Shown here in pieces: positions 32,022 to 41,126 of a stretch of 64,000 nucleotides of DNA. Source of the DNA: Ruminococcus sp. GTDB taxonomy: Bacteria > Bacillota > Clostridia > Oscillospirales > Ruminococcaceae. Position 1 is the first letter of the stretch, and each line of letters starts with the position of its first letter. The DNA is taken from contig JAFXDK010000025.1 of assembly GCA_017521805.1 (NCBI GenBank), positions 1-64,000 of the forward strand, read 5' to 3'. A program made the position numbers and the translations under genes. The notes beneath the pieces were generated by a model that was not told the DNA's origin, made no database searches, and worked only from the letters and a program-made list of their open reading frames with translations.

Positions 32022-34157
32022 ATGAATTTAAAACGTATAGCCGCAGGAGTTCTTGCAGGAGTAGTTTTAAGCGGATTTTCAGGTGCATACCCTTATGCAG
32101 TTACAAATTATGCAGTTGCCGCTGAGACTGAGGAAAAGGCTGAAACAGAGGAAAAAGAAGAAGCTCTAACAGCCGAAAGCTTTCTTGCTGGTGGATATGA
32201 CGCTGTAAGAGCGACTATTTACTCAAAGGGGGCAGAGGGTGACAGCTTCAATATGAACGGCAGAAGTTACAATCAGGGTGTAGTATTTGCCGGTCAGTAT
32301 TCATATGATACAAGTACAGCTTCAATCTGTTACAATACAAAGGAAATAAATACGCTTTCGTGGGTATGGGGACACCTTGACAACGCATCTATGACTGGTG
32401 CAACAGTTTCCATTTATCTTGATGATGTGCTTATGGATAAATATACGCTTTCAGCAAATATGTTACAGCAGGAATATACCGTTGACGTTTCAGAAGCTTC
32501 AATACTTAAAATTAGTGTTGCTTTTGACAGAAATGCTAAATTTGCTTTGGCTGATGTAACAGTTGATGATATAAAGCCTGTGACATCACCTAAAGTGCCA
32601 GAATACAATTCTGTAGACAGTTTTATAACCAGCAGATACAATTACAGCAATTACAGCACATTTTCAGCTGTAAGTGACCTTGAAGCAAAGAGAATTAATG
32701 GCAGATATTATTACCAAGGTATTATTTTTTCAGGACAGTATTCATATGATGTAAGTAAGGCATCAGCAAGTTTTAATACAGAAAACGTAAACAGCTTTTC
32801 TTGTTCATGGGGACATATTGATAATAGTTCAATGACGGCTGCAACTGTATCAGTTTATCTTGATAATGTGCTTACAGAAAAAATCTCACTTTCAGCAACA
32901 ATGCCCATAACAGATTATACTATAGATGTCTCTGAAGTATCAGAATTAAGATTTGTTGTTGACTTTAATAGAAATGCACAATTTGCAATGACTGATATAA
33001 AAATAGATGAAAATACAACAGCAAAAACGGGAAAAGCACCTACATATAAAACACCTGAAATGTTTATTGGAGACGGATACAACAGAGTAAATACATCTTT
33101 TTTCTCAGCTGTGAGTGACCTTGAAGCCAAGAAAATCAACGGAAGATATTACTATCAAGGTTTAATTTTCACTGGTCAGTATTCGTATGATGTATCAACA
33201 TCTGTGATTGATTTTAATGTAGAAAATATTGATTCCATTACAGGAACACTTGGACATATTGACAATACAGCAATGACAAATGCGGTTTTATCAATATATA
33301 AGGACGGTGTTCTTACTGAAAAAGTTGAGTTGAGTTGTCATATTATGCCTCAGGAAATAACTTTTGATACTAAAGATTGCAAGAATCTTCGTTTAAGTGT
33401 TGAACATAACAGAAATGCAAGTTTTGCACTGGCTGATATAAGTGTAAATGGTACAGAAGCCAAAAAAACACACAAAGTTCCGGATTATGAAAATGGAAAG
33501 GAATTCATTTCTTCTGGATTTGATAAATATAATACCTCAACTTTTAATTTCGTAAGTGAGTTGGATGCATATACAGTAAATGGTGAGAAATGCTATAACG
33601 GAATATTGTTTACAGGAGCATATTCATACGATACAAGTAATTCATCTGTGAATTTCAATACAGAAAATATAAATTCAATAACATGGACATGGGGACACGT
33701 TGATAATTCGCCGCTTTATGACGCTAAGGCGCAGATTATTATTGACAGAGTTCTTGTTGATGAAATTAATCTTACTGCAGGAATGGTTCCGACAAAGCAG
33801 GTTATTGATGTTTCTGATTCATCAAGACTTCGTATTTATATTACAAATAACAGAAACGCCAAATACGTCTTAAAAGACATCGAAATCTCCGACGAAATAA
33901 TAAAAACTCCCATGGGCGACGTTGACAACGACAGCACTGTAAGCTCATCTGACGCATCACTTGTACTTGCAGAATATGCGGCACTTTCTACAAGCGGTGA
34001 ATCTATACTTGATGCAAAGCAGAAGAAAGCTGCGGATGTAAACGGCGACGAAACAATTGACGCTTCCGACGCTTCATTAATTCTTGCATATTACGCATAT
34101 GTATCAACAGGCGGAACAGAAACGGATATGGAAAAATGGCTTGCACTTGACAAATAA
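32022..34157 (+). CDS. Secreted protein with four NPCBM-like repeats and a type I dockerin
   Basis: ATG 32022 follows GGAGG at 32009-32013; the in-frame ATG 32007 overlaps that site. The 711-residue product has a signal peptide (1 to about 34), a short Glu/Lys linker, four tandem domains of about 135 residues (51-175, 186-320, 331-468, 481-615) and a dockerin (620-700). Each repeat carries the same framework: NGxxYxxGxxFxGxYSYD, GHxDN, an alternating YxDxVL strand, VDVSE-like turn and NRNAxFALxDI. This resembles NPCBM/NEW2 (CBM51) carbohydrate-binding folds. No catalytic domain is present. It is probably a multivalent glycan-binding cellulosomal component. Repeats 2 and 3 are nearest to each other (SAVSDLEAKxINGRYYYQG in both), suggesting a recent duplication. 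Confidence 0.85.
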   Translation: MNLKRIAAGVLAGVVLSGFSGAYPYAVTNYAVAAETEEKAETEEKEEALTAESFLAGGYDAVRATIYSKGAEGDSFNMNGRSYNQGVVFAGQYSYDTSTASICYNTKEINTLSWVWGHLDNASMTGATVSIYLDDVLMDKYTLSANMLQQEYTVDVSEASILKISVAFDRNAKFALADVTVDDIKPVTSPKVPEYNSVDSFITSRYNYSNYSTFSAVSDLEAKRINGRYYYQGIIFSGQYSYDVSKASASFNTENVNSFSCSWGHIDNSSMTAATVSVYLDNVLTEKISLSATMPITDYTIDVSEVSELRFVVDFNRNAQFAMTDIKIDENTTAKTGKAPTYKTPEMFIGDGYNRVNTSFFSAVSDLEAKKINGRYYYQGLIFTGQYSYDVSTSVIDFNVENIDSITGTLGHIDNTAMTNAVLSIYKDGVLTEKVELSCHIMPQEITFDTKDCKNLRLSVEHNRNASFALADISVNGTEAKKTHKVPDYENGKEFISSGFDKYNTSTFNFVSELDAYTVNGEKCYNGILFTGAYSYDTSNSSVNFNTENINSITWTWGHVDNSPLYDAKAQIIIDRVLVDEINLTAGMVPTKQVIDVSDSSRLRIYITNNRNAKYVLKDIEISDEIIKTPMGDVDNDSTVSSSDASLVLAEYAALSTSGESILDAKQKKAADVNGDETIDASDASLILAYYAYVSTGGTETDMEKWLALDK

Positions 34158-34214
34158 CAGTAAGTGTTGATAGGATATACAGGAAAAAATGCGAAATAAT
34201 AGTGATTTTAACTA

Positions 34215-34243
34215 TTGAAATATTTCCTGAAATATGATATAAT
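34215..34243 (+). promoter_or_regulatory. Promoter of the CNNM/CorC gene
   Basis: TTGAAA (34215-34220), a 17-base spacer and TATAAT (34238-34243). Confidence 0.65.
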
Positions 34244-34260
34244 TGAATATTATATAAAAT

Positions 34261-34295
34261 CTCTCAGAGTTTGTACGCTCTGAGAGATTTATTTA
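34261..34295 (+). promoter_or_regulatory. Leader hairpin with T-rich tail before CNNM gene
   Basis: CTCTCAGAG (34261-34269) and CTCTGAGAG (34278-34286) form a perfect 9-bp stem, followed by ATTTATTTA. It begins about 18 bases after the -10 box and 30 before the CDS, so it lies at the very 5' end of the mRNA. It could be an attenuator, a stabilising 5' hairpin, or the terminator of the upstream dockerin gene. Confidence 0.5.
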
Positions 34296-34318
34296 GAGTA
34301 AGGAGAAATATATTTTTT

Positions 34319-35572
34319 ATGGACAGTTCACTTATATGGAAAATCGCTTTAGTTATGGCAATGATGATTTTCTCAGCGCTTTTTTCGGGAACGGAAACGG
34401 CTTATTCTACGGTTAATAAGCTCAGACTGAAAAATTATGAGGCGCAGGGAAACAAAAAAGCAGGAAAAGCTTTGAAGCTTGCAAATCGTTTTGACGATGT
34501 GATTACAGCGGTTCTTATTGGAAATAATATTGTTAATATCGGAACATCTTCAGTTGCAACTGTTATATTCTGCGATTTTTTTGGTGACAGCGGCGCGGCG
34601 ATTTCAACAGTTGTTATTACAGTACTTGTACTTATATTCTGTGAGGTATTACCAAAATCCTACGCAAAGAAAAATTCCGAGAAAATCGCTCTTGCTTTTG
34701 CCACACCTCTTTCAGTACTTGTAACCATATTCAAGCCTTTTGTGTGGACGCTTAATAAAATGTCCTCTGTATTCAAGGGCGATGAAGCACCTACTGTTAC
34801 TGAGGACGAGTTGAAGTATATGATTGATGAAATCGAGGAGGAGGGCGTAATTGAGGAGCAGGAAAGCGTTTTGATGAAAAAAGCTCTGGATTTTGATGAT
34901 ATCATGGTAAATGAGATACTTATTCCAAGAGTTAAGGTAATTGGCGTTGAACTTGCAGAATCTATTGACGAGATTAAAAATATTTTCAATACAGAGATGT
35001 ATTCCAGACTTCCCGTCTATGAAAAGAGCCTTGATAATATTATTGGTATTATCACCAATAAGGCTTTTTTTAAAATGCTTGGAGAGGGAAAAAGTGATAT
35101 TCGTGAAATAATGCAGGAAGTGCCGCATATTGCCGATACCAACCTTATCAGTGAGGCAATGCGTTTTATGCAGAGAGCAAAAGTTCATCTTGCAGTAGTA
35201 ACAGACCAGTATGGCGGAACAAAGGGAATTGTGACTCTTGAAGACATCATCGAGGAGCTTGTAGGCGAGATTTACGACGAAGAAGATGAAATTGTAACAA
35301 ATATCACAAAGCTTTCTGATAATAAGTATGAAATAGCAGGGGATACAAACATATACGATTTTCTTGAATATTTCGAGCTTAACGAATCTGAAATTGATAC
35401 GGATTATACAACTGTCGGTGGTTGGGTTACAGATTTAATGGGACACATTCCTGATGCACATGAAACTGTTGAATCAGGAAGATTCAGAATAACAGCTATT
35501 GATGTTGATGAAATAAAGGTAGACAAGATAGTAATTGAAATTTTGCCTGACAGTGAAATAAAAAAGTCATAA
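34319..35572 (+). CDS. CNNM/CorC-type transporter with CBS domains (hemolysin family)
   Basis: ATG 34319 with AAGGAGAA upstream gives 417 residues. Domains in order: DUF21/CNNM membrane domain (about 1-180, with FSGTETAYSTVNKLRLKN and GNNIVNIGTSSVA), two CBS domains (about 200-320, EILIPRVKVIGVE, TDQYGGTKGIVTLEDIIEELVGEIYDE) and a C-terminal CorC_HlyC domain (about 335-415). Family members export or exchange Mg2+ and other divalent ions with Na+. The name hemolysin is historical. It has its own promoter and terminator. Confidence 0.9.
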   Translation: MDSSLIWKIALVMAMMIFSALFSGTETAYSTVNKLRLKNYEAQGNKKAGKALKLANRFDDVITAVLIGNNIVNIGTSSVATVIFCDFFGDSGAAISTVVITVLVLIFCEVLPKSYAKKNSEKIALAFATPLSVLVTIFKPFVWTLNKMSSVFKGDEAPTVTEDELKYMIDEIEEEGVIEEQESVLMKKALDFDDIMVNEILIPRVKVIGVELAESIDEIKNIFNTEMYSRLPVYEKSLDNIIGIITNKAFFKMLGEGKSDIREIMQEVPHIADTNLISEAMRFMQRAKVHLAVVTDQYGGTKGIVTLEDIIEELVGEIYDEEDEIVTNITKLSDNKYEIAGDTNIYDFLEYFELNESEIDTDYTTVGGWVTDLMGHIPDAHETVESGRFRITAIDVDEIKVDKIVIEILPDSEIKKS

Positions 35573-35576
35573 CAAA

Positions 35577-35612
35577 AAAATCCCTGATTTCTTAATGAAA
35601 TCGGGGATTTTT
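35577..35612. terminator. Bidirectional terminator (CNNM / FtsX permease)
   Basis: AAAATCCCTGATTTC pairs with GAAATCGGGGATTTT around TTAAT, flanked by A and T runs. Confidence 0.85.
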
Positions 35613-35615
35613 GCG

Positions 35616-38402
35616 TCAATCAACTGATTTAAGAGATTCAGCCATATTTATTTTTTCAAGCTTTATTTCCATAAAAAGATTTACAATAATATTGAATACA
35701 AAGGTAAGAATTGCGCTGTAAAGAAAGCTTATAGGGAAAATAACAGTGCTGAAATCCACGATATCCACCTTAATCTGCGACATTACAAAGCTATGCAGAG
35801 GAATTGCCATGACTATTCCGGCAAGGATACCTGCTGTTGTAAGGAATAAATTTTCTCTCAGCACATAAGCGGATGTTTCACGGCGGAAAAATCCCAGAAC
35901 CTTTATAGTGGCAATTTCGCGGGTTCTTTCAGTGATATTGATATTAGTGAGATTATAAATAACAATGAACGCAAGAGCAGCAGCGCAAGCAATAACAAGC
36001 AGGACAATATAATCGAGGCTGCTCATCATCTCCGCCATACGATTTTTGGTATTCTCAAAAAGCTCAACAGAGATAATACCGCTGATTCTGTTAATTTCAG
36101 CGTTTCTTTTGGTTTTATCAATATCGTCAGGAAAATTCACAAAAGCCTTGTTAAGCGCTGTTTCTTCGTCAAGCTGTGATTCATATGTGTCAGCAGTGAT
36201 GTAAATTGGATTATACGTGTGATTTTCAAATACCCCTGTTACTTTAAGCTTAAGTTCGCGCATATCAGCGTCACGGAGAGTAATTTCATCGCCGAAATTC
36301 ACATCGTATCTTTCAGAAATGCTGTGACTTACAATAGCCTGATTCTTTTCGGGATACGTCAGAGGAGAGCCGTTCATATCGCGGAATACCATAAATTCAG
36401 CCATGTTGTCAAAGCTTTCAACAGCGTTCAGGTCAATGCTTTTCACTCTGTTTCCATACAGGAGGTCCCATGATTCATTACGGAGCATAGTATAATCCTC
36501 AGTTTTTTCATCGAGAGCAGTACGGATTTTATCAATTTTTTTTGAATCAAAAGAAACAGAGCTGTCAGCAATCTGTATTTCATCAAATTGAGTATCCGCA
36601 AAGCCGGCAATAGAATCTTTTAATCCGAAGCCTGTCAGAAGAAGCGCCATACATCCGCCGATTCCAATAATCATCATGAAGAATCTGCCTTTGTAGCGGA
36701 AAATATTGCGGATTGAAACCTTATGAAGAAATTTCAGCCTGTTCCAGATAAATGGGACATATTCCAGAAAAACTCTTTTTCCTGCCTTAGGAGATTTCGG
36801 GCGCATAAGTGACGCGGCAGTTTCGCCCAACTCCACGCGGCATGATATCCATGTTGTACCAAGGGAGCAAAGCAGAGAAACAGCAACAGCGGCGGCGGCA
36901 AGCTTTGCATCGAAGTAATAGGGGATATCCAACGGTATATACAAAAGCTTGTAGGTCATCCAGATAATTGCGGGGAATAGCTTTGTACCGCCGACAAAAC
37001 CCAGTATACAGCCAATAAGTGAAGCAGAACCTGAATAGAACATGAATTTTCCCATAATTGAAGTTTCGGAGTAGCCCAGAGCTTTGAACATGCCTATCTG
37101 AGTGCGCTGTTCCTCAACCATACGGCTCATAGTTGTCATACATACGAGAGCTGCTACAAGTATGAAGAATATGGGAAAAACCTTAGCAACCTGCTCAACG
37201 ATTTCTGAATCATTTTCAAAAAGCGCATAGCCGATATTTGTATTTCTATCAAGTAGATATACAGAAGGCTTTTTTGTGTCTGATATCTTTTTTTCTGCGT
37301 CAGCAATTTCTTTTTCAGCGTCGGCTATTTTTTCGTTGAATTCAGCAAGACCGTCGTTGTATTCTTTTTCGCCTTTTTCGAGGTCAGCTAATGCCTTTTC
37401 ATAGTCGGCTAATCCCTGTTCATACTGAGCCTTTGCCTCTTTGAATTCAGGCGAGCTTTTACCGATATATGCTTCAAGCATATCCAAATCAGCCTTTGCA
37501 GAATCAAGCTCAGATTTTGAAGTTTCAAGCTGATTTTTTCCGTCAGCAATTTCCATAGCGGATTTGTCAAGTTCAGCCTGTCCCTCAGCACGATTTTTCT
37601 CAAGCTCAGCTTTAGCGTCGGATATTTCTGCATTTGCCTCGTCCATAAGGGAGTTGTGATGTTTCAAAGCAATATCCTCAGAAATTGTCTCCCATGAATT
37701 ATTTTTATTTTCGATGAATTTGTCATATTCATCGGAATACATCTGATAATCATTATCAAAACGGATAAATACTTCCGTGAAATATTCGGTATTGAACGCT
37801 TCTTTGGGAAGATAAAGAAATCCGTAAACCGTGCCGTTTCCAAGGGAGGTATTTCCTCTTTCATGATTTATATAATATGAGGAATCCACAAGGGCAGTGA
37901 CGGTATATTCACTTTCTCCAAGCATTTCCAGAGTTTCGGAGTTATTGCTTTTGTGGACTTTTATTTTATCACCGATTTTAAATCCTCTGTCATTCTCAGC
38001 AGCACATTCATTTGCGGCAGCAGGAAGAGTACCCTCTGCAAGCTTGATACCGTTGATTTTGTCAGGGAACATATGAGTTTTCAGCACCATTTCGTCAAGT
38101 GAACGTCGGGGCATATTGTATATAACATCAAGGGAAATACTTCCCTCTGCATAAAGTACATCAGGCTGAGCGGAGAATTCCTCCACGGATTCATCGTCCC
38201 AGCCAGAAGTTGAGATAATGCGATAATCATGAAAATTTTTTTCTTTGAGAAAATTTTCCATCATATTTACCATTGCAGGAGTTGTATCGCGTACCCCTGC
38301 GAAGAATCCCACACCAAGAGCGATAATGGCAAGAATAGCCATAAACCGCCCGAAAGTATGTTTTATTTCGCGGAGAGCTGTTTTTTTCATAGAACGTGCC
38401 AT
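35616..38402 (-). CDS. FtsX-family ABC permease with coiled-coil insert
   Basis: A 928-residue permease from ATG 38402, 4 bases after the ATPase stop. Two FtsX domains are present (membrane helices near 20-40, 400-560 and 790-910). The extracytoplasmic loop between the first helix and the first FtsX domain contains a long heptad-rich coiled coil (about 230-365, rich in Glu, Ala, Lys, with ELDKSAMEIADGKNQLETSK-type repeats). This architecture is typical of the large Firmicute ABC permeases paired with LolD-type ATPases, some of which act in peptide or lipid export or bacteriocin resistance. It forms a unit with the upstream ATPase and possibly the lipoprotein before that. Confidence 0.85.
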   Translation of the reverse strand: MARSMKKTALREIKHTFGRFMAILAIIALGVGFFAGVRDTTPAMVNMMENFLKEKNFHDYRIISTSGWDDESVEEFSAQPDVLYAEGSISLDVIYNMPRRSLDEMVLKTHMFPDKINGIKLAEGTLPAAANECAAENDRGFKIGDKIKVHKSNNSETLEMLGESEYTVTALVDSSYYINHERGNTSLGNGTVYGFLYLPKEAFNTEYFTEVFIRFDNDYQMYSDEYDKFIENKNNSWETISEDIALKHHNSLMDEANAEISDAKAELEKNRAEGQAELDKSAMEIADGKNQLETSKSELDSAKADLDMLEAYIGKSSPEFKEAKAQYEQGLADYEKALADLEKGEKEYNDGLAEFNEKIADAEKEIADAEKKISDTKKPSVYLLDRNTNIGYALFENDSEIVEQVAKVFPIFFILVAALVCMTTMSRMVEEQRTQIGMFKALGYSETSIMGKFMFYSGSASLIGCILGFVGGTKLFPAIIWMTYKLLYIPLDIPYYFDAKLAAAAVAVSLLCSLGTTWISCRVELGETAASLMRPKSPKAGKRVFLEYVPFIWNRLKFLHKVSIRNIFRYKGRFFMMIIGIGGCMALLLTGFGLKDSIAGFADTQFDEIQIADSSVSFDSKKIDKIRTALDEKTEDYTMLRNESWDLLYGNRVKSIDLNAVESFDNMAEFMVFRDMNGSPLTYPEKNQAIVSHSISERYDVNFGDEITLRDADMRELKLKVTGVFENHTYNPIYITADTYESQLDEETALNKAFVNFPDDIDKTKRNAEINRISGIISVELFENTKNRMAEMMSSLDYIVLLVIACAAALAFIVIYNLTNINITERTREIATIKVLGFFRRETSAYVLRENLFLTTAGILAGIVMAIPLHSFVMSQIKVDIVDFSTVIFPISFLYSAILTFVFNIIVNLFMEIKLEKINMAESLKSVD

Positions 38403-38406
38403 AGCA

Positions 38407-39108
38407 TCACCACTCAATATCGGAAACGTCAACGATATTGTCGTTGAGACGCATATCCGACACCTTTCCGTTTTTGACGGTTATAATTCTGTCAGCCATA
38501 GCAGACAAAGCGGAATTGTGAGTAATAACAACAACTGTCATACCTGTTTTGCGGCAGGTGTCTTGCAAAAGCTTTAAAACAGCCTTACCCGTGTTGTAGT
38601 CAAGAGCACCTGTAGGCTCATCGCAGAGGAGCAGTTTGGGATTTTTCGCCAAAGCTCTTGCAATTGCCACACGCTGCTGCTCACCGCCCGAAAGCTGAGC
38701 AGGAAAATTCTTCATACGTTCCTCAAGACCAACCTGTTTCAGAACATCAGGGGCATTAAGAGGTTCACGGCAAATCTGAGCCGCAAGCTCCACATTTTCA
38801 AGAGCCGTCAGATTCTGTACAAGGTTATAGAACTGAAAAACAAAACCTACATCGTATCGTCTGTAGGCTGTAAGCTGTCTTTTTTTCATTTTTGAAATAT
38901 CAGTGCCGTCAAGAATAACGCTTCCGCTTGTAAGAGTGTCCATTCCGCCAAGAATGTTGAGAATAGTTGTCTTACCTGCACCGGATGCACCGACAATAAC
39001 ACAGAATTCGCCCTTATTTATCTCAAAATCCGCGCCATTCAGGGCGTTGATTTCAGTTTCACCTGTCTTATATGTTTTCTTTACATCTTTAAATTCCACA
39101 TAAGCCAT
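38407..39108 (-). CDS. ABC transporter ATP-binding protein (LolD/MacB type)
   Basis: ATG 39108 is preferred, with AGGAGC 6 bases upstream, giving 233 residues. Walker [10 protein letters not shown], signature [16 protein letters not shown], Walker [13 protein letters not shown] and a switch His in VITHNSA are present. It energises the FtsX permease encoded 4 bases downstream. It begins 19 bases after a small lipoprotein gene, suggesting a three-gene export unit. Confidence 0.92.
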   Translation of the reverse strand: MAYVEFKDVKKTYKTGETEINALNGADFEINKGEFCVIVGASGAGKTTILNILGGMDTLTSGSVILDGTDISKMKKRQLTAYRRYDVGFVFQFYNLVQNLTALENVELAAQICREPLNAPDVLKQVGLEERMKNFPAQLSGGEQQRVAIARALAKNPKLLLCDEPTGALDYNTGKAVLKLLQDTCRKTGMTVVVITHNSALSAMADRIITVKNGKVSDMRLNDNIVDVSDIEW

Positions 39109-39127
39109 ATAAAAGCTCCTTTCCGCA

Positions 39128-39757
39128 TCAGGTTGTTGATTCTGCTTGATATGGGTCTTCCGCACCTCTGAATTCTTCAAGAGCCTCAGCAGGCACAGAA
39201 ATCATTTTCCAGCCGTCGTTTTCAACTCTGACAAAGCAGGCAGTATCTTCACCCTCTGTTGAGCTGTCCGCGCCCTGAATCTTGTATTTGTATGTAATTT
39301 CAAAGCCGTCAGTTATTTCAAGGTCTTTTTTTACATCGAAATAGTTGTATTTATAGCATAATTCCGCAAAATCAAGCTGTTCATCGGTAAATGGCATGTT
39401 GCTTACTTCTTCGAAAAGCGAAACAACGGGGTCAGCACCGTATTGCTCTGTCCATGTCTCCATAACAGAGGGAATGAGGATATCTCTCGTTTCTGATAAA
39501 AGCTTATCGTATTTATCAGTCAGCTTCATTTCCTCTATAAAGGAAACAGGAGTAATTGACAGCAGCATTTTGTCAGGGTCATTATTAATCATTCCGTCAA
39601 AATATTCGAAAAAAGGCTGTGTAACTTCGGCTGTAACCATACCATTTTCAGCGATATACTGCGGTTTGCTTTCTATATCGTCCTTAGCTGTTTCACTGCA
39701 GCCAAATGCAGAAACTGCCATAACAGCCGTCGCTGTGATAATTTTAAGATTTTTCAT
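39128..39757 (-). CDS. Putative lipoprotein, 209 aa
   Basis: The N-terminus MKNLKIITATAVMAVSAFGC ends in a lipobox-like Cys20, so it should be lipid-anchored on the outer face. The rest is acidic and soluble; its layout (helical part followed by YKYKIQGADSSTEGEDTACFVRVENDGWKMI) resembles the NTF2-like or DUF4878-type fold seen in Firmicute lipoproteins. It lies 9 bases after radA and 19 before the ABC ATPase, so it is probably part of the same transcript. It could be a substrate-interacting partner of the ABC exporter, but that is inferred from position only. Confidence 0.75.
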   Translation of the reverse strand: MKNLKIITATAVMAVSAFGCSETAKDDIESKPQYIAENGMVTAEVTQPFFEYFDGMINNDPDKMLLSITPVSFIEEMKLTDKYDKLLSETRDILIPSVMETWTEQYGADPVVSLFEEVSNMPFTDEQLDFAELCYKYNYFDVKKDLEITDGFEITYKYKIQGADSSTEGEDTACFVRVENDGWKMISVPAEALEEFRGAEDPYQAESTT

Positions 39758-39766
39758 TAATTCTCC

Positions 39767-41125
39767 TTATATCGTACCAAACGCCTGTTTCAGCGTAGAT
39801 ACGGGGATAATTTCAATATCATAATCGTCTGGATTGATAGACGATGCGTTATGTCTTGGGATAATCACCTTTTCGAATCCCATGCGCTCAGCCTCCCGTA
39901 TTCTATGCGAGGCATGGGAAACTGACCGCAGTTCGCCGCCGAGACCAATTTCACCGAATGAAATAACCATTTCATTAATTGGCTTGTCCATAATTCCCGA
40001 ATAAAGAGCCATAGCAACAGGCAGGTCAGCGGCAGGCTCATCAAGACGAAATCCGCCGACTATATTCAGGTATATATCAAGGCTTCCCATGAAGATTCCA
40101 AGTCTTTTTTCCATAACCGCAATTAGTATGCTGAGGCGGTTAAAATCAAAGCCTGTAGCCATTCTTCTTGGTGCTGAATAGCTTGTTTTTGCCGCAAGAG
40201 CCTGAACCTCCGCAAGAATGGGGCGGCTTCCCTCCATAACGCAGGCAACGCAAGTGCCCGAAACGTTGACAGGTCTTCCCGAAAGAAGCATCTGAGAGGG
40301 GTTTTCGACCTCAGCAAGTCCTTTGTCGCGCATTTCAAATACACCGATTTCATTTGTAGAGCCGAAACGATTCTTCACCGCGCGAAGCAGACGATAGCTC
40401 TGGTGACGTTCACCCTCGAAATAGAGAACAGCATCAACAATATGTTCCATGACTTTAGGGCCTGCAATAGCTCCGTCCTTGTTTACGTGTCCCACAATGA
40501 TAATTGGTATTTCCTGCTTTTTTGCCGTATGCATAAACAGATTTGAACATTCCCTCACTTGTGTAAGACTACCGGGACTTGACGAAATGCGGCTGATACT
40601 CATAGTCTGTACCGAATCTATGATTGCGATATCAGGAGCGCAGGAGGCTATAGTCTCTGCAACAGCCTCAGCGTCTGTAGCTGTGAGTATGTACAAATTT
40701 TCAGAATCTACGCCGAGACGGCTTGCACGGAGCTTAAGTTGCCTTGCGGATTCTTCTCCCGAAACGTAGAGTACAGAGTGATTTTCCCCGAGAAATTGGC
40801 ATATCTGCAAAAGCAGAGTACTTTTTCCGATTCCGGGCTCACCGCCAAGGAGTACAAGAGAGCCTTTTACAAGACCGCCGCCAAGCACGCGGTCAAGCTC
40901 TCCTATTCCCGTTGTATAGCGCACATCGGTATCATCGCCTATATCCTCAAGTTCAAGGATACTGTCGGAAAGGTCGGGAATAGTATATGAGGAATTGGCA
41001 GAAACACTGTCTGAAAGAGTTTCTTCAAGGGTATTCCATGAGTTGCAGGAGGGGCAGCGGCCGTTCCACTTGGAGCTTTCGTTGCCGCACTTACTGCAAA
41101 CGTAGATATATCGTGATTTAGCCAT
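39767..41125 (-). CDS. radA: DNA repair protein RadA (Sms)
   Basis: A 452-residue RadA of normal length. Zinc finger CSKCGNESSKWNGRCPSC (10-27), Walker A GGEPGIGKST (near 94-103), the RadA motif KNRFGS (near 254) and a C-terminal Lon-like domain (PRRMATGFDFNRL, DLPVAMALYSGI, FGEIGLGGELR) are present. RadA is a DnaB-like branch-migration helicase that helps RecA-mediated recombination and repair. It starts one base after the stop of a lipoprotein gene, an unusual neighbour, and precedes another, so this housekeeping gene is embedded in an envelope-related operon. Confidence 0.96.
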   Translation of the reverse strand: MAKSRYIYVCSKCGNESSKWNGRCPSCNSWNTLEETLSDSVSANSSYTIPDLSDSILELEDIGDDTDVRYTTGIGELDRVLGGGLVKGSLVLLGGEPGIGKSTLLLQICQFLGENHSVLYVSGEESARQLKLRASRLGVDSENLYILTATDAEAVAETIASCAPDIAIIDSVQTMSISRISSSPGSLTQVRECSNLFMHTAKKQEIPIIIVGHVNKDGAIAGPKVMEHIVDAVLYFEGERHQSYRLLRAVKNRFGSTNEIGVFEMRDKGLAEVENPSQMLLSGRPVNVSGTCVACVMEGSRPILAEVQALAAKTSYSAPRRMATGFDFNRLSILIAVMEKRLGIFMGSLDIYLNIVGGFRLDEPAADLPVAMALYSGIMDKPINEMVISFGEIGLGGELRSVSHASHRIREAERMGFEKVIIPRHNASSINPDDYDIEIIPVSTLKQAFGTI

Positions 41126-41126
41126 A

